In this document: piece after piece, positions 26,768 to 35,936 of the stretch
Numbering within the stretch: the first letter of the stretch is position 1
How the letters are laid out: each line of letters starts with the position of its first letter
From: Mesorhizobium sp. ES1-4
GTDB lineage: Bacteria; Pseudomonadota; Alphaproteobacteria; Rhizobiales; Rhizobiaceae
Assembly (NCBI RefSeq): GCF_020164745.1
Contig: NZ_JAIUGV010000009.1
Span: 1-64,000 of the forward strand
Direction of reading: 5' to 3'
Length of the DNA: 64,000 nt
Notes under the pieces: generated by a model
Databases searched by the model: none
Told to the model about the DNA's origin: nothing
Seen by the model: only the letters and a program-made list of their open reading frames with translations
Translations under genes and position numbers: made by a program

Positions 26768-27208
26768 TTATCTCAGCGAGATGGCCATGCCGCTCAGGTC
26801 GGCGTTGACCTGCAGGCCGACCTGCTTGCCGGTGAGTTCGAGCTGTGCGCCCCTGTCGTTGGTCATCACAATCACCTGGGCGCCTCTGCCGAGCGTGCCG
26901 CCGCCGCCGGCAGCGCCGTATACGCCGGTCACGTCCCGCACGCGCCTGATGTGGCGCACGGTGCCGCGGAAATAGGTCTTGGAAACGCCGAAGGCGAGGC
27001 CGCCCGAGACGCCGCCGATCGAGATCGGATAGGTTTTGCCGTGGAAGGTGAAGGTGCCTTCGCCGCCGGAACCGCCGACGAAGAAGGCAGCCTTGTAGAC
27101 GGAAAAGCGGATCGTACCGCTGTCGGCATGCGCGGCACTGGCGACGCTGACGCCCGCGATGGCGATGGCGGCAACCGCGATTGAACGAAATCCGGACGAA
27201 ATGGTCAT
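26768..27208 (-). CDS. Exported glycine-rich beta protein, unknown
   Basis: The 146-residue precursor has a Sec signal (FRSIAVAAIAIAGVSVASAAHA). The mature region is Gly-rich and beta-predicted: VGGSGGEGTFTFHGKTYPIS, then IGGVSGGLAFGVSKTYFRGTV and a final ELTGKQVGLQVNADLSGMAI. Such proteins are periplasmic or outer-membrane associated in Rhizobiales; I do not recall a named domain with certainty. It stands alone, convergent with the ABC-F gene. Confidence 0.65.
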   Translation of the reverse strand: MTISSGFRSIAVAAIAIAGVSVASAAHADSGTIRFSVYKAAFFVGGSGGEGTFTFHGKTYPISIGGVSGGLAFGVSKTYFRGTVRHIRRVRDVTGVYGAAGGGGTLGRGAQVIVMTNDRGAQLELTGKQVGLQVNADLSGMAISLR

Positions 27209-27432
27209 GATGGGAACTCCTGAAGGTGGCCCGCCTTGCCCGCCGGCAAGAATGTCAGCGTGGTGTCAAAGTTACAACTGAACAGTCTCGCCCATCATTG
27301 GTTCCAAGCCGCGGTCCAATCCGGCGGCGGAAGACCACCACGAAACAAGGCCGGGCTCTCTGGTCGCGGAGGTCTTCTTGTGGGATGGAGACGTCCGTGT
27401 ACTCTCCATGGCGGCTGGCAAAGGGGTTCGGG

Positions 27433-27798
27433 ATGAGAATTGCGACGGGACTCGCAGCGTCCGCATTGGCCGCGGCGATGGCCGGATGCGCGACATCTCC
27501 GGTCGATTATGGAACCTCTCTTTCGCAGCAGGACCAGAAATGGGCGACGCCGCAATGCCAGCGGGCCCGGGCGGCGGCGTCGGACTACGCGGTCCGCGAG
27601 AAAACGCATCCAGGGTGGGAATTCGCGGCACTTGGCCCGTACGGGTTGGGGATCATCGCCGCCACCAAGGAGCATGAGCAGAAGCAACGAAGGCTGCTCG
27701 CCCGCGACCTGCACCTGCAATGTTCCAGCCTTCCCCTGCCGAAGGAATTGCAAGGTGATATGGGCGCCGCCAGCCCAGACAAGGTGAAATATCCATGA
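27433..27798 (+). CDS. Small lipoprotein, unknown
   Basis: The 121-residue precursor has a short signal and a lipobox ending AAMAGC (Cys at residue 19), so it should be lipidated and anchored in a membrane. The mature part has two further Cys (PQCQRAR and HLQCSS) and a hydrophobic stretch (FAALGPYGLGIIAA). ATG 27433 gives the canonical lipoprotein start; an in-frame ATG at 27385 would bury the signal. Function unknown. Confidence 0.6.
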   Translation: MRIATGLAASALAAAMAGCATSPVDYGTSLSQQDQKWATPQCQRARAAASDYAVREKTHPGWEFAALGPYGLGIIAATKEHEQKQRRLLARDLHLQCSSLPLPKELQGDMGAASPDKVKYP

Positions 27799-27971
27799 TC
27801 GGTGACGGGTGCTGACGCGATCCTCGACGAAAACCGTTACACGCTTTCCCGGAGTAGCTTCCAAAGCAGCAAGCCTTCCGCCTCGAACGTGTTGCAACCT
27901 TCGCGCTTTGGCGCATCGTCCTTTCCCGTTTAAGCTATCAGGTCAAAGCATAGATACGGTTCCGAACAACA

Positions 27972-28952
27972 ATGGCTAGGCGGTTTGCGTTTCTGCTGGT
28001 TCGCGACTTCACCCTGTCGCCGCTGTCGCTGTTCATCGACACGCTGCGGCTGGCGGGCGATGAGGGCGACCGCAGCCGCAGGATAGAATTCGACTGGGAG
28101 ATCGTCGGTGAACGCGGCCTGCCGATCCGGGCGAGTTGCGGTGTCGAACTGCTGCCGACCAAGGGGATCGGCAATCCGGAGGATTTCGACAATGTCGTGG
28201 TGGTCGGCGGCCTGCTCGACACCAACCGTGCCTTGAGTTCCGAGAAGGAGGCCTTCCTGTTGCGGGCCGCCGGCAAGGGGGTGCCGCTGACGGCGCTGTG
28301 CACGGGAAGCTTCGTGCTGGCGCGCTACGGCCTGCTCGATGGCTACAGTGCCGCCGTCAGCTGGTTCCACATCAAGGATTTTCGGACCCGGTTCCCGGAA
28401 GTGAACGCCCATGCCGACAGCCTGTTTTCCGTCGACCGGGGCCGCGCGACATGCGCGGGCGGCACGGGAGCGGCCGACCTCGCGGGTCACTTCGTGTCCC
28501 AGTTCATCGGCCAGAAGGCAGCGCAAAAGGCCGCCAAGATCCTCGTGCTCGACCGGATCAGGAGCAGCAGGGACGTGCAGCCGGTGGGCGACCTGTATCC
28601 GGAAGCATCGAGCCGCGCGGTGAAGCGCGCTTTGCTGTTGATGGAGAGCAGCCTCCAGGAGACGCTGTCGGTCGCCGAGATCGCAAGCCGCGTGAATTGC
28701 TCGCGGCGCCAGCTCGAGCGTCTCTTCGGCGCCGAACTCGGCACCGGTCCAATGGCCTGTTATCTGGCGTTACGCGTGCATCATGCGAAGTCGCTCCTGG
28801 AAGGCAGCGACCTGCAGATCGGCGAAATCGCCTACCGCTGCGGCTTCACCAATGCCGGCCATTTCAGCCGTGTGTTCCGCCAGCAGACCGGCATCACACC
28901 AACCCATCTCAGGCATCCGAACCGGATACCCGATGGCGCGGCGATGCAATGA
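27972..28952 (+). CDS. GlxA-type AraC family transcriptional regulator
   Basis: This 326-residue regulator has an N-terminal DJ-1/PfpI-like amidotransferase domain (residues 5-170; FLLVRDFTLSPLSLFIDTLR, the elbow TALCTGSFVLARYGLLDG) and a C-terminal AraC pair of HTH motifs (about 225-315; LSVAEIASRVNCSRRQLERLF, IGEIAYRCGFTNAGHFSRVFRQ). The elbow Cys is present (C110-ish in LCTGS). Relatives regulate amino acid or glycine-betaine catabolism. It stands upstream of, and convergent with, the polyamine-type ABC operon; a link to that operon is a guess. Confidence 0.88.
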   Translation: MARRFAFLLVRDFTLSPLSLFIDTLRLAGDEGDRSRRIEFDWEIVGERGLPIRASCGVELLPTKGIGNPEDFDNVVVVGGLLDTNRALSSEKEAFLLRAAGKGVPLTALCTGSFVLARYGLLDGYSAAVSWFHIKDFRTRFPEVNAHADSLFSVDRGRATCAGGTGAADLAGHFVSQFIGQKAAQKAAKILVLDRIRSSRDVQPVGDLYPEASSRAVKRALLLMESSLQETLSVAEIASRVNCSRRQLERLFGAELGTGPMACYLALRVHHAKSLLEGSDLQIGEIAYRCGFTNAGHFSRVFRQQTGITPTHLRHPNRIPDGAAMQ

Positions 28953-29036
28953 AATCCGCGATGTGAAGGGCGGCGCCTGGAGCCGGATGATTTCAGGTCG
29001 AGTCTACCTCTGAATCCGAACCGAATCAGATGGAAA

Positions 29037-29143
29037 GAGCATAATGTCGTCGGAACGCTTTACATTTTTCGGCATCATGCTCCAACTCTTTGTTTTCACG
29101 CAATTCCGGACGGAAAACCGCTACGCACTTTTCCTGGAATTGC
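29037..29143. repeat. Tandem pair of rhizobial palindromes
   Basis: Two imperfect palindromes in a row: gagcataatgtcgt ... ggcatcatgctc (29037-29082) and gcaattcc ... ggaattgc (29100-29143), each with an ...aaaac/cgcttt... core. The first resembles the element at 11547; a worn copy of the second may lie at about 27815-27850. They fill the gap between the convergent GlxA and ABC ATPase genes and may serve as a transcript barrier. Confidence 0.65.
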
Positions 29144-29144
29144 T

Positions 29145-30308
29145 CTAGGAAATCCGCTGCCCGCGCTCGTCGAGCAGGACGCAGCCCTCGGGGTCGAATC
29201 CGAGGTCGACCGTCTCGCCTTCGCGAAGGACGCGGCCTGCGATCGGCGCGTTGGCGCGCAGGTTCGCCTTGCCGCCGATGTCGATCTCGTAGATGGCGCT
29301 GCCGCCCAGATACGAGGCGGAGACGACGCGGCCGGACAGCCGGTTGGCGCTTGCCGCGGCACCGACCGACAGTTTCTGTGGCCGCACGACGACGGTGACC
29401 TTGCTGCCGCCGGCGAGCGGCCTCGGACAGGCGGCGTTGATCGTCTGGCCGCTGGCAAGCACCACCACCGCCGTCTTTCGGTCGGATCCGTGCACGGTTC
29501 CGGCAAGCATGTTGGCCTTGCCAAGGAAGTCGGCGACGAAGGCCGTGGCCGGCGTCTCGTAGACCTCCTCTGGCGTGCCGATCTGCTCCATCGCGCCGGC
29601 GTTCATCACCACGATGCGGTCCGACATGGAGAGCGCTTCCTCCTGGTCGTGGGTGACGAAGATGGCGGTGATGCCGGTTTCCTTCTGGATCTTCTTGATC
29701 TCGACGCGCATCTCCTCGCGCATGTTGGCGTCCAGCGCCGACAGCGGCTCATCCAGCAGCAGCACCTGCGGCTCGAAGACAATGGCGCGGGCGAGAGCTA
29801 TGCGCTGCTGCTGCCCGCCCGACAGCTGCGACGGCAGCTTTTTCTCGCTGCCCGGCAGCCGCACCATTTCGAGCGCCCTGCCGACCTTGCGGGCGATCTC
29901 GGGCTTCGGCACATTGCGGTACTTCAGGCCGAAGGCGACGTTGTCGAACACGTTCTTGTGCGGGAACAGCGCGTAGCTCTGGAAGACCAGCCCGATGTTG
30001 CGCTTGTAGATCGGGATGTCGTCGACCCGCCGCCCGCCGATCATGATCTGGCCGCCCGAAATGTCGACCAGGCCGGCGATGGAGCGCAGGATCGTCGTCT
30101 TGCCGCAGCCCGAGGGTCCGAGCAAGGTGACGAAACTGCCCTTGGCGATCGAGAGCGAGAAATCCCGCACCGCGACGAACTTGCCGTAGGCGATGTCGAT
30201 GTCGCGGAACTCGACCGCCGGGCTGTTCGCCTCGGCGGCCGCGCTCGCGCCGGCCGCCCCGGCCAGGACAGGCCGGGGGTCGAGTGTCGTGTCCTGGCTG
30301 TCAGGCAC
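29145..30308 (-). CDS. ABC importer ATPase, polyamine type (PotA-like)
   Basis: The 387-residue protein has an ABC domain in residues 30-270: Walker A GPSGCGKTTILR, Q-loop GLVFQSYALFPH, signature LSGGQQQRIALARAI, Walker B LLLDEPLSALD, H-loop VTHDQEEAL. The C-terminal 110 residues form a TOBE domain (VVVRPQKLSVG), typical of the spermidine/putrescine and iron groups. It powers import by the two permeases upstream. Its start overlaps the end of the binding-protein gene by eight bases. Confidence 0.93.
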   Translation of the reverse strand: MPDSQDTTLDPRPVLAGAAGASAAAEANSPAVEFRDIDIAYGKFVAVRDFSLSIAKGSFVTLLGPSGCGKTTILRSIAGLVDISGGQIMIGGRRVDDIPIYKRNIGLVFQSYALFPHKNVFDNVAFGLKYRNVPKPEIARKVGRALEMVRLPGSEKKLPSQLSGGQQQRIALARAIVFEPQVLLLDEPLSALDANMREEMRVEIKKIQKETGITAIFVTHDQEEALSMSDRIVVMNAGAMEQIGTPEEVYETPATAFVADFLGKANMLAGTVHGSDRKTAVVVLASGQTINAACPRPLAGGSKVTVVVRPQKLSVGAAASANRLSGRVVSASYLGGSAIYEIDIGGKANLRANAPIAGRVLREGETVDLGFDPEGCVLLDERGQRIS

Positions 30309-31443
30309 CTTTGGAGATCCTGTTCCACTGCTTGGTCCAGGCGTCCTCGTTGGTTGCCCAGTAGGTCGGGTCCGCGAAGGTCAGCGACGTCATGGTGCCG
30401 GTCTTGTCGAACGCCGGCAGCTTCTCGATCTTGTCGGTCAGCTTGACCTTGTTGGGGTCGAGCGACGGCGGATAGCTCTGGCCCTCGGCCACCGCGATCG
30501 AGGTCGCCGGGTCGAGCATGAAGTTGATGAGTTCCTCGCACTCGGCCATCGGCGAGCCCTTCAGGATCAGCATGTCCTCCATCCAGGCGTAGGAGCCGGC
30601 CGGATCGAGATAGCCGATCGGATGGCCCTGGTCCTGCAGCGCGGCGACGCGGCCCGACCATGCGTCGGTCACCACGATCTCGCCCTTGGAAAGCAGGTCC
30701 ATCAGCTCCGCTCCGGAGCTCCAGAACTTCTTGGCGAGGTCGCGCGTCTCGCGCACCTTGGCCCAGATCGTGTCCATGTCCTTGATGTTGTTGGGGTCCT
30801 GGCCGGTGGCAAGCGCGGCGTACCAGACGCGCGTCGTCATGTCGGAATAGCCGCCGACCTTGCCGGCATATTTCTTGTCGAGCAGCAGTGCCGCGCCCTT
30901 TTCCTTGGCTTCCTCCGGAGAGATCACCTTGGTGTTGTAGGCGATGCCCGTCGTGCCGTAGTCGTAGGGCACGGCCGAAAGCTTTGGCGTCAGCTTACGG
31001 AACGGCTCGATCATTGGCTGCAGCACGTTCGCCATGTTGGGAATGTTGGCTTCGTTGATCTCCGAGGTCAGGCCGGCGTTCACATACTTGATGTAGTAGT
31101 TGACGCCGGAAGAGTGGATCACCTGGTAGTCGCCGGGCTTGGCGGTCTTGATCTTGGTGATGATCTCGTCCTCGTCGCCGAACGTGCCCTGGACCACCTT
31201 GATCTTGGTCTTGGCCGTGTAGGGCTGGAAGGCATATTTGTCGATCGCGTCCTGCACTGTGCCGCCCCAACCGTCGAAGCGCACTTCCTGGACGGCGGCG
31301 AGCGCCCGGCCCATCCACGGCATGGAAAGGCCTGCCGATGCCGCCGCGGCGGCGGTCAGTGTCAGGAACGTGCGGCGGCTCAGGTCGCCGTTGGCATATC
31401 GATCGTGCAGCCGTTCCAGCCGCTTGGTTGTGGTGAGTTTCAT
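30301..31443 (-). CDS. Periplasmic binding protein, polyamine type, Tat signal
   Basis: The 380-residue precursor carries a twin-arginine motif (SRRTFLTLTAAAAASAG, residues 21-37). The mature part belongs to the PotD/F-like binding proteins (VRFDGWGGTVQDA, VVQGTFGDEDEIITKIKTA, DYGTTGIAYNTKVI, later ELINFMLDPATSIAVAEGQSYPP). Tat export is less common among these and suggests folding before export. Ligand unknown; polyamines, agmatine or related amines are likely. The ATG overlaps the stop of the permease gene by four bases. Confidence 0.88.
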   Translation of the reverse strand: MKLTTTKRLERLHDRYANGDLSRRTFLTLTAAAAASAGLSMPWMGRALAAVQEVRFDGWGGTVQDAIDKYAFQPYTAKTKIKVVQGTFGDEDEIITKIKTAKPGDYQVIHSSGVNYYIKYVNAGLTSEINEANIPNMANVLQPMIEPFRKLTPKLSAVPYDYGTTGIAYNTKVISPEEAKEKGAALLLDKKYAGKVGGYSDMTTRVWYAALATGQDPNNIKDMDTIWAKVRETRDLAKKFWSSGAELMDLLSKGEIVVTDAWSGRVAALQDQGHPIGYLDPAGSYAWMEDMLILKGSPMAECEELINFMLDPATSIAVAEGQSYPPSLDPNKVKLTDKIEKLPAFDKTGTMTSLTFADPTYWATNEDAWTKQWNRISKGA

Positions 31444-32321
31444 TGTGTTTCCTCCTTTGGTTCGCCACGTCTTCTCAGTTTTGTCAGGCTTTGCAGGATC
31501 AGGCCGCCGACAAGCGGAATGCCGACGGTCACCAGGATCATCACGGTGCCGAGCGCGTTGATCTCCGGACTGATCGAAATCTTGAGCATGGAAAGGATCT
31601 GGGTGGGCATGGTCTCGACGCCTGCCGGCCGCCAGAACAGGCTGGCCGAGGTGTTGTCGAAGGAGATGGTGAAGGCGAGCAACGCACCGCCCGCCACGGC
31701 CGGGATCAGCAGCGGCAGCGTGATCTCGCGGAAGGACGAAAGCCTAGAGGCTCCGAGCGAAAGTGCCGCCTCCTCATAGACGCGCCTTATGCCGATCATG
31801 CGCGCCTGGGCGATCAGCACCACATAGGGCACGGCAAGCAGGATATGGCCGAGCACCAGGAGCAGCATGGTCCTGGGCTGGTCGACCGCCTTGATCAGCA
31901 CCAGCAGGCCAACGCCGAGGATGGTTTCTGGCACCAGTGCCGGCAGGATCACCAGCGTGCTGAGCGCCTGCTTGCCGCGAAAGTCGAAGCGCACCAGCGC
32001 AAACGCGGTGGTGACGCCGATAGCGGTGGTGACGACGGCGGTAACCAATGCGATCCACAAGGACGTGCGGAAGGCGGCCAGCACCGCCTCATTGGCCATC
32101 AGCTTGCCGTACCATTGCAGGCTGAAGCCAGTCATCGGGAAGCCGCCGAACATCGAGGCGTTGAACGACAGGATCACCGTCGCCGCGATCGGCGCGAACA
32201 TGAAGATGTAGACGCAGACCGTGACGAAGCCGGTCAGCCGCCAGGCCCATCTGCCCTCCTGCTTGCGGCGCGCCGCCTTCATCCGCTGAGCACTTTCATC
32301 CGCCCCAATCCCTTCATCCAC
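31440..32321 (-). CDS. ABC permease 2, polyamine type (PotC-like)
   Basis: This 293-residue inner membrane protein has six predicted spans, beginning FVTVCVYIFMFAPIAATVILSF, and the cytoplasmic EAA loop EEAALSLGASRLSSFREITLPLLIPA that contacts the ATPase. It partners the upstream permease. GTG 32321 is the longest start, nine bases after the previous stop; ATG 32282 is an alternative that removes a 13-residue acidic leader. Confidence 0.9.
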   Translation of the reverse strand: MDEGIGADESAQRMKAARRKQEGRWAWRLTGFVTVCVYIFMFAPIAATVILSFNASMFGGFPMTGFSLQWYGKLMANEAVLAAFRTSLWIALVTAVVTTAIGVTTAFALVRFDFRGKQALSTLVILPALVPETILGVGLLVLIKAVDQPRTMLLLVLGHILLAVPYVVLIAQARMIGIRRVYEEAALSLGASRLSSFREITLPLLIPAVAGGALLAFTISFDNTSASLFWRPAGVETMPTQILSMLKISISPEINALGTVMILVTVGIPLVGGLILQSLTKLRRRGEPKEETQ

Positions 32322-32330
32322 CCCAGCCCT

Positions 32331-33209
32331 TCATCCACCAAGGCCTTTGACGATCTGCGACATGCCCATGTAGCGGGTGTAGACGGCGGCGAAGAAGCCG
32401 AGCACGAGGAACAGCACGATCGAAAGCGTGGCGCCCATCGGCCAGTTCAGCTCGCCCATGATGGTGTCGTAGATCAAGTTGCCGAACAGCGCATCGCGTC
32501 CGGCGCCGAGAAGCTGCGGCGTCACATAGCTGCCGGCGGCCAGCACGAAGCAGAGCAGCAGGCCCGCAGCCAGGCCGGGCAGCGAGAGCGGCAGCGTGAC
32601 CTCGCGGAACGCCTGCGCACTCGTGCAGCCCATCGAGCGGGCCGCCGAAATCAACGTGCGATCAATGCTCTCCAGGCTGACATAGACGTTGAGGATCATG
32701 TAGGGCAGCAGGAAGTGCAGCATGCCCAGGATGACCGCGCCTTCGTTGTAAAGCATCGGCAGCGGCTCGTTGATGACGCCCATTTTGAGCAGCGCGACGT
32801 TGATGACGCCCTGTTCGCCCAGGATGTTGATCCAGGAAAAGGTGCGGATGGTGAAGCTGATCCAGAACGGCACGATCAGCAAAAGCAGCAGCAGCCATTT
32901 GTGCCTGAAGGTCGTCGCCCAGATGAAATAGGCGGGGAAATAGCCGAGCACCCCACAGAGCAGCGCGGTGATCGCGCCGACCCGCAGCGTCTTCAGGAGG
33001 AAGCCCGAATAATAGCTGTCGGTGAAGAACTCGTGCCAGTTCGCGGTCGTCAGCGCGCTGGTTTCCACGCCGGCGGTGACGAAGGTGAAGAAGGTGTAGG
33101 CCGCCATCACGGCGATCGGCAGCACCAGGAAAAAGATCAGCAGCAGGAGCACCGGCGCGACGAGCATCCAGGCAAGCCGTGGATCATACAATGTCCATCG
33201 TCGTTTCAT
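32331..33209 (-). CDS. ABC permease 1, polyamine type (PotB-like)
   Basis: The 292-residue membrane protein opens MKRRWTLYDPRLAWMLVAPV and has six spans, with the EAA loop SAARSMGCTSAQAFREVTLP. It is the first gene of the operon permease-permease-binding protein-ATPase. I chose ATG 33209, since the further open frame upstream reads as random sequence. The 213 bp before it should hold the operon promoter. Confidence 0.9.
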   Translation of the reverse strand: MKRRWTLYDPRLAWMLVAPVLLLLIFFLVLPIAVMAAYTFFTFVTAGVETSALTTANWHEFFTDSYYSGFLLKTLRVGAITALLCGVLGYFPAYFIWATTFRHKWLLLLLLIVPFWISFTIRTFSWINILGEQGVINVALLKMGVINEPLPMLYNEGAVILGMLHFLLPYMILNVYVSLESIDRTLISAARSMGCTSAQAFREVTLPLSLPGLAAGLLLCFVLAAGSYVTPQLLGAGRDALFGNLIYDTIMGELNWPMGATLSIVLFLVLGFFAAVYTRYMGMSQIVKGLGG

Positions 33210-33422
33210 AAGCACCCGACGTCCGCGCTTGCTTTGAAGCGCCTGTTTTTGTTCCCGGGCAAAGATTGGGTGATTGGCGGCCCAATGTCTACAGCAGGCG
33301 ATTGATCCAAGGATATATCCGCATGACCTCGGCTGCGATCGACCGGACTTTATCGGCGGACGCAATGCCATGCCTGGGGCTCGACCGTCGGATCTGGTCC
33401 CTGGCTGTCGGCAGATCGCTTT

Positions 33423-34970
33423 CTAGTCCGGCAGGCCGGCGACGCGCAGGGCATCGGTGACGTCGTCGATTATGCCAGGAGCAATTCCGACGGCGGCGGC
33501 CCAGCGGCCGATGGTGAAATGCGGGTCGAGCGCCAGGAGCCGTGCGGCCGACGCTCTTGCCTCCTCGATCCGGCCGAGCCTCGCCAGCGGTGCCGCCAGC
33601 CAGCCGTGCAGGATGCTGAAGCCGGGGTTCAGCTCGACCGCCCTGCGGCCGGCCGCGATCGCCTGCTCGTGCCGGCCGGACAGGAAATTGCCGAAGCCGA
33701 TGATGCCTTGCGGCACGCAGATCATGGCATCGAGAGGAGAGAGCCGCATCGCCTGCTCGCACCAGTCGATGGCGCGCGCCGCGTCGCCCCCATAGGCCAC
33801 CGGCACGCAGCCGAAGGCAAAGACGAAGGCGCAGGAGGCGCTGAGCGACAGGGCCTGCGCGAACGCCTCGTCGGCCAGCCCTCGGTCATGCTCGACGAGG
33901 CCGATGGTGAAGCCGGCCAGGGCCAGCGCCATGGCGTCGCCCGAGCCATGCTCGATCGCCGCATGGGCATGGCGCGATGCCTTTTCGCGGTGCTCCGCCA
34001 GCATGCCGCCGCGGATGAAAAGGGTTTGATGCGCCCAAGCGGCAAAGCCGTGGACGAGCGCATAGTTAGGCTCGATGGCCAGAGCCTGGTAAAGCAGCGG
34101 CAGGCCCTTGGCCGCACCCTGCGGCATGAAGGTGTAGACGTCGGGCAGGGCGCGCAGAAAAAGGTCATAGGCGTCGAGACTGTCGGGGCGCTGGCGCTTG
34201 ACGCGCTCGATCTCGGCTCGGCGCAAATTGGGCTCGATCGCCGCCACCACGCTGACGGTGATCTCGTCCTGCAGCGCGAACACGTCGGTCAGCTCGCGGT
34301 CGTAGCGTTCGGCCCACAGATGACTGCCGTCCTCGGCGTCGATCAGCTGGCCGGTGATGCGCACACGGCTGCCAACCTTGCGCACCGAGCCTTCCAGCAC
34401 ATAGCGCACGCCGAGTTCACGCCCGACCTGCTTCACGTCCACGGCATGGCCCTTGTAGGTGAAGCTCGAGTTCCGCGCGATCACGAACAGCCAGCGAATG
34501 CGTGACAGGCCGGTTATGATGTCCTCGACCATGCCGTCGGCGAAATAGTCCTGATCCGCATCGCCGCTCATGTTCACGAAAGGCAGCACGGCGATGGAGG
34601 GGCGGGCGGGAATGCCGAGGCCAGGCTTCGATTTCTCCACCGGCGCCGCCACGGCGCCGGCTTCCTCGCGCACGGTGCCGACGAAGCGAAAGCCCCGACG
34701 CAGGATGGTGCGGACGAGGCGCTGCTGCTCGCCATTGTCCTGCAGGGCGCTGCGCGCGGCATTGACGCGGCTGGCAAGCGTGGCGTCCGAGACGATGCGC
34801 CCCTGCCAGACCGCATCGACCAGGTCGTCCTTGCTGACCACCCGCTCGCGATTGCGGATCAGATATTGCAAGAGGTCGAACACCTGCGGCTCGACCGGGA
34901 CCAGCTCGTTGCCCCGACGCAGTTCGCGCCGGGCGCCGTCCAGAGCGAAATCCTCGAAAAGATACGGCAA
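33423..34970 (-). CDS. Winged-helix / TolB-like / TPR transcriptional regulator
   Basis: The 515-residue cytosolic protein has an OmpR/CadC-type winged helix in residues 1-100 (FEDFALDGARRELRRG, VFDLLQYLIRNRERVVSKDDLVDAVW, RRGFRFVG). Residues about 120-260 form the TolB-like domain (IAVLPFVNMSGDADQDYFADGMVEDIITGLS), and the rest are TPR repeats (LPLLYQALAIEPNYALVHGFAAWAH, AIAAGRRAVELNPGFSILHG). This architecture is abundant in rhizobia; the signal sensed is unknown. It is upstream of and parallel to the ABC operon and divergent from the hydrolase gene, so either could be its target. Confidence 0.85.
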   Translation of the reverse strand: MPYLFEDFALDGARRELRRGNELVPVEPQVFDLLQYLIRNRERVVSKDDLVDAVWQGRIVSDATLASRVNAARSALQDNGEQQRLVRTILRRGFRFVGTVREEAGAVAAPVEKSKPGLGIPARPSIAVLPFVNMSGDADQDYFADGMVEDIITGLSRIRWLFVIARNSSFTYKGHAVDVKQVGRELGVRYVLEGSVRKVGSRVRITGQLIDAEDGSHLWAERYDRELTDVFALQDEITVSVVAAIEPNLRRAEIERVKRQRPDSLDAYDLFLRALPDVYTFMPQGAAKGLPLLYQALAIEPNYALVHGFAAWAHQTLFIRGGMLAEHREKASRHAHAAIEHGSGDAMALALAGFTIGLVEHDRGLADEAFAQALSLSASCAFVFAFGCVPVAYGGDAARAIDWCEQAMRLSPLDAMICVPQGIIGFGNFLSGRHEQAIAAGRRAVELNPGFSILHGWLAAPLARLGRIEEARASAARLLALDPHFTIGRWAAAVGIAPGIIDDVTDALRVAGLPD

Positions 34971-35156
34971 ATTGCTGGCTCCAGATGGGCGGAAACGCTG
35001 ACCCGGACACTGTAGCCGTGTCGTGGGCGCAAAATCAAAGCCATCTCAAGACAAAATCAAGAGGTCCTGAAGGCCGCCTCAAAGCGAGCCCGCCGGCCCC
35101 GGCGCATAGTCCTCCTGCAATCAACGCAAACAACGATTTTGAAAAGGAGAACTCAA

Positions 35157-35858
35157 ATGTCCAACAACGCAGCAAATTCCGTCGTCCTCGTTCATGGCGG
35201 CTTCGTCGATGGCTCCGGCTGGGAAGGGGTTTATCATCAGCTCAAGAAGGATGGCTACGACGTTGCCATCGTGCAGAACCCGACCACCTCGCTCGCCGAC
35301 GACGTCGCCTTCACCAAGCGCGCCATCGCCGCCGCTCCAAGCAATGTCATCCTGGTCGGCCACTCCTATGGCGGCGTCGTGGTGTCGGAAGCCGGCACCG
35401 ATCCCAAGGTCTCGGCCGTCGTCTACATCGCGGCCTTCGCCGCGGATGCCGGGGAGTCGGTCGCGACGCTGATCGCCAACCCGCCTCCAGGTGCGGCCGT
35501 GCCGCCGATCCTGCCGCCCGTCGACGGCTTCCTGATGCTCGACAAGGCCAAGTTCGCCGCCTCGTTCGCCGCCGACGTCCGTCCCTCGCTCGCCTCCTTC
35601 ATGGCGGACTCGCAGGTGCCGTGGGCCGTGGCCGCACTCGAAGGCAAGGTCACCAAGCCGGCCTGGAGGGTGAAGCCGAGCTGGTATCTCGTCGCCACCG
35701 ACGACTACATGATCCCGCCGCCGGCACAGCGCCAGATGGCGACGCGCGCCGGCGCGACGACGGTGGAAGTGCCCGGCAGCCACGCGGTCTACGTTTCCGA
35801 TCCGGCATCTGTCGCCAAGCTCATCGAGCAGGCCGCCGCCGGTGTCGGCAAGAACTGA
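35157..35858 (+). CDS. Alpha/beta hydrolase (salicylate-esterase-like)
   Basis: This 233-residue hydrolase has VVLVHGGFVDGSGWEGVYHQL, the oxyanion region, nucleophile elbow VGHSYGG, an acidic residue in YLVATDDYMIP and His in PGSHAVYVSDP. It belongs to the plant-SABP2-like esterase group seen in many bacteria. Start at ATG 35157 with aaaggagaac just upstream. It is divergent from the winged-helix/TPR regulator across 186 bp, a common regulator-target arrangement, and ends at a strong terminator. Confidence 0.85.
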   Translation: MSNNAANSVVLVHGGFVDGSGWEGVYHQLKKDGYDVAIVQNPTTSLADDVAFTKRAIAAAPSNVILVGHSYGGVVVSEAGTDPKVSAVVYIAAFAADAGESVATLIANPPPGAAVPPILPPVDGFLMLDKAKFAASFAADVRPSLASFMADSQVPWAVAALEGKVTKPAWRVKPSWYLVATDDYMIPPPAQRQMATRAGATTVEVPGSHAVYVSDPASVAKLIEQAAAGVGKN

Positions 35859-35876
35859 ACGGGCATGATCGAGATC

Positions 35877-35911
35877 AAAAGCCTTGGGCGCTTGGCGGCG
35901 CCCAGGCTTTT
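35877..35911. terminator. Strong bidirectional intrinsic terminator
   Basis: aaaagccttgggcgc ... gcgcccaggctttt forms a long GC stem with a bulged T, an A-run on the left and T-run on the right. It serves the plus-strand hydrolase and the convergent htpG gene. Confidence 0.92.
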
Positions 35912-35936
35912 CCTGTTCAAGCCGCGAAGCGCGGCC

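Noticed and set aside
29145..33209. Naming the ABC operon potABCD
   Set aside because: The families match but the ligand cannot be read from sequence, and several amine and opine importers look the same.
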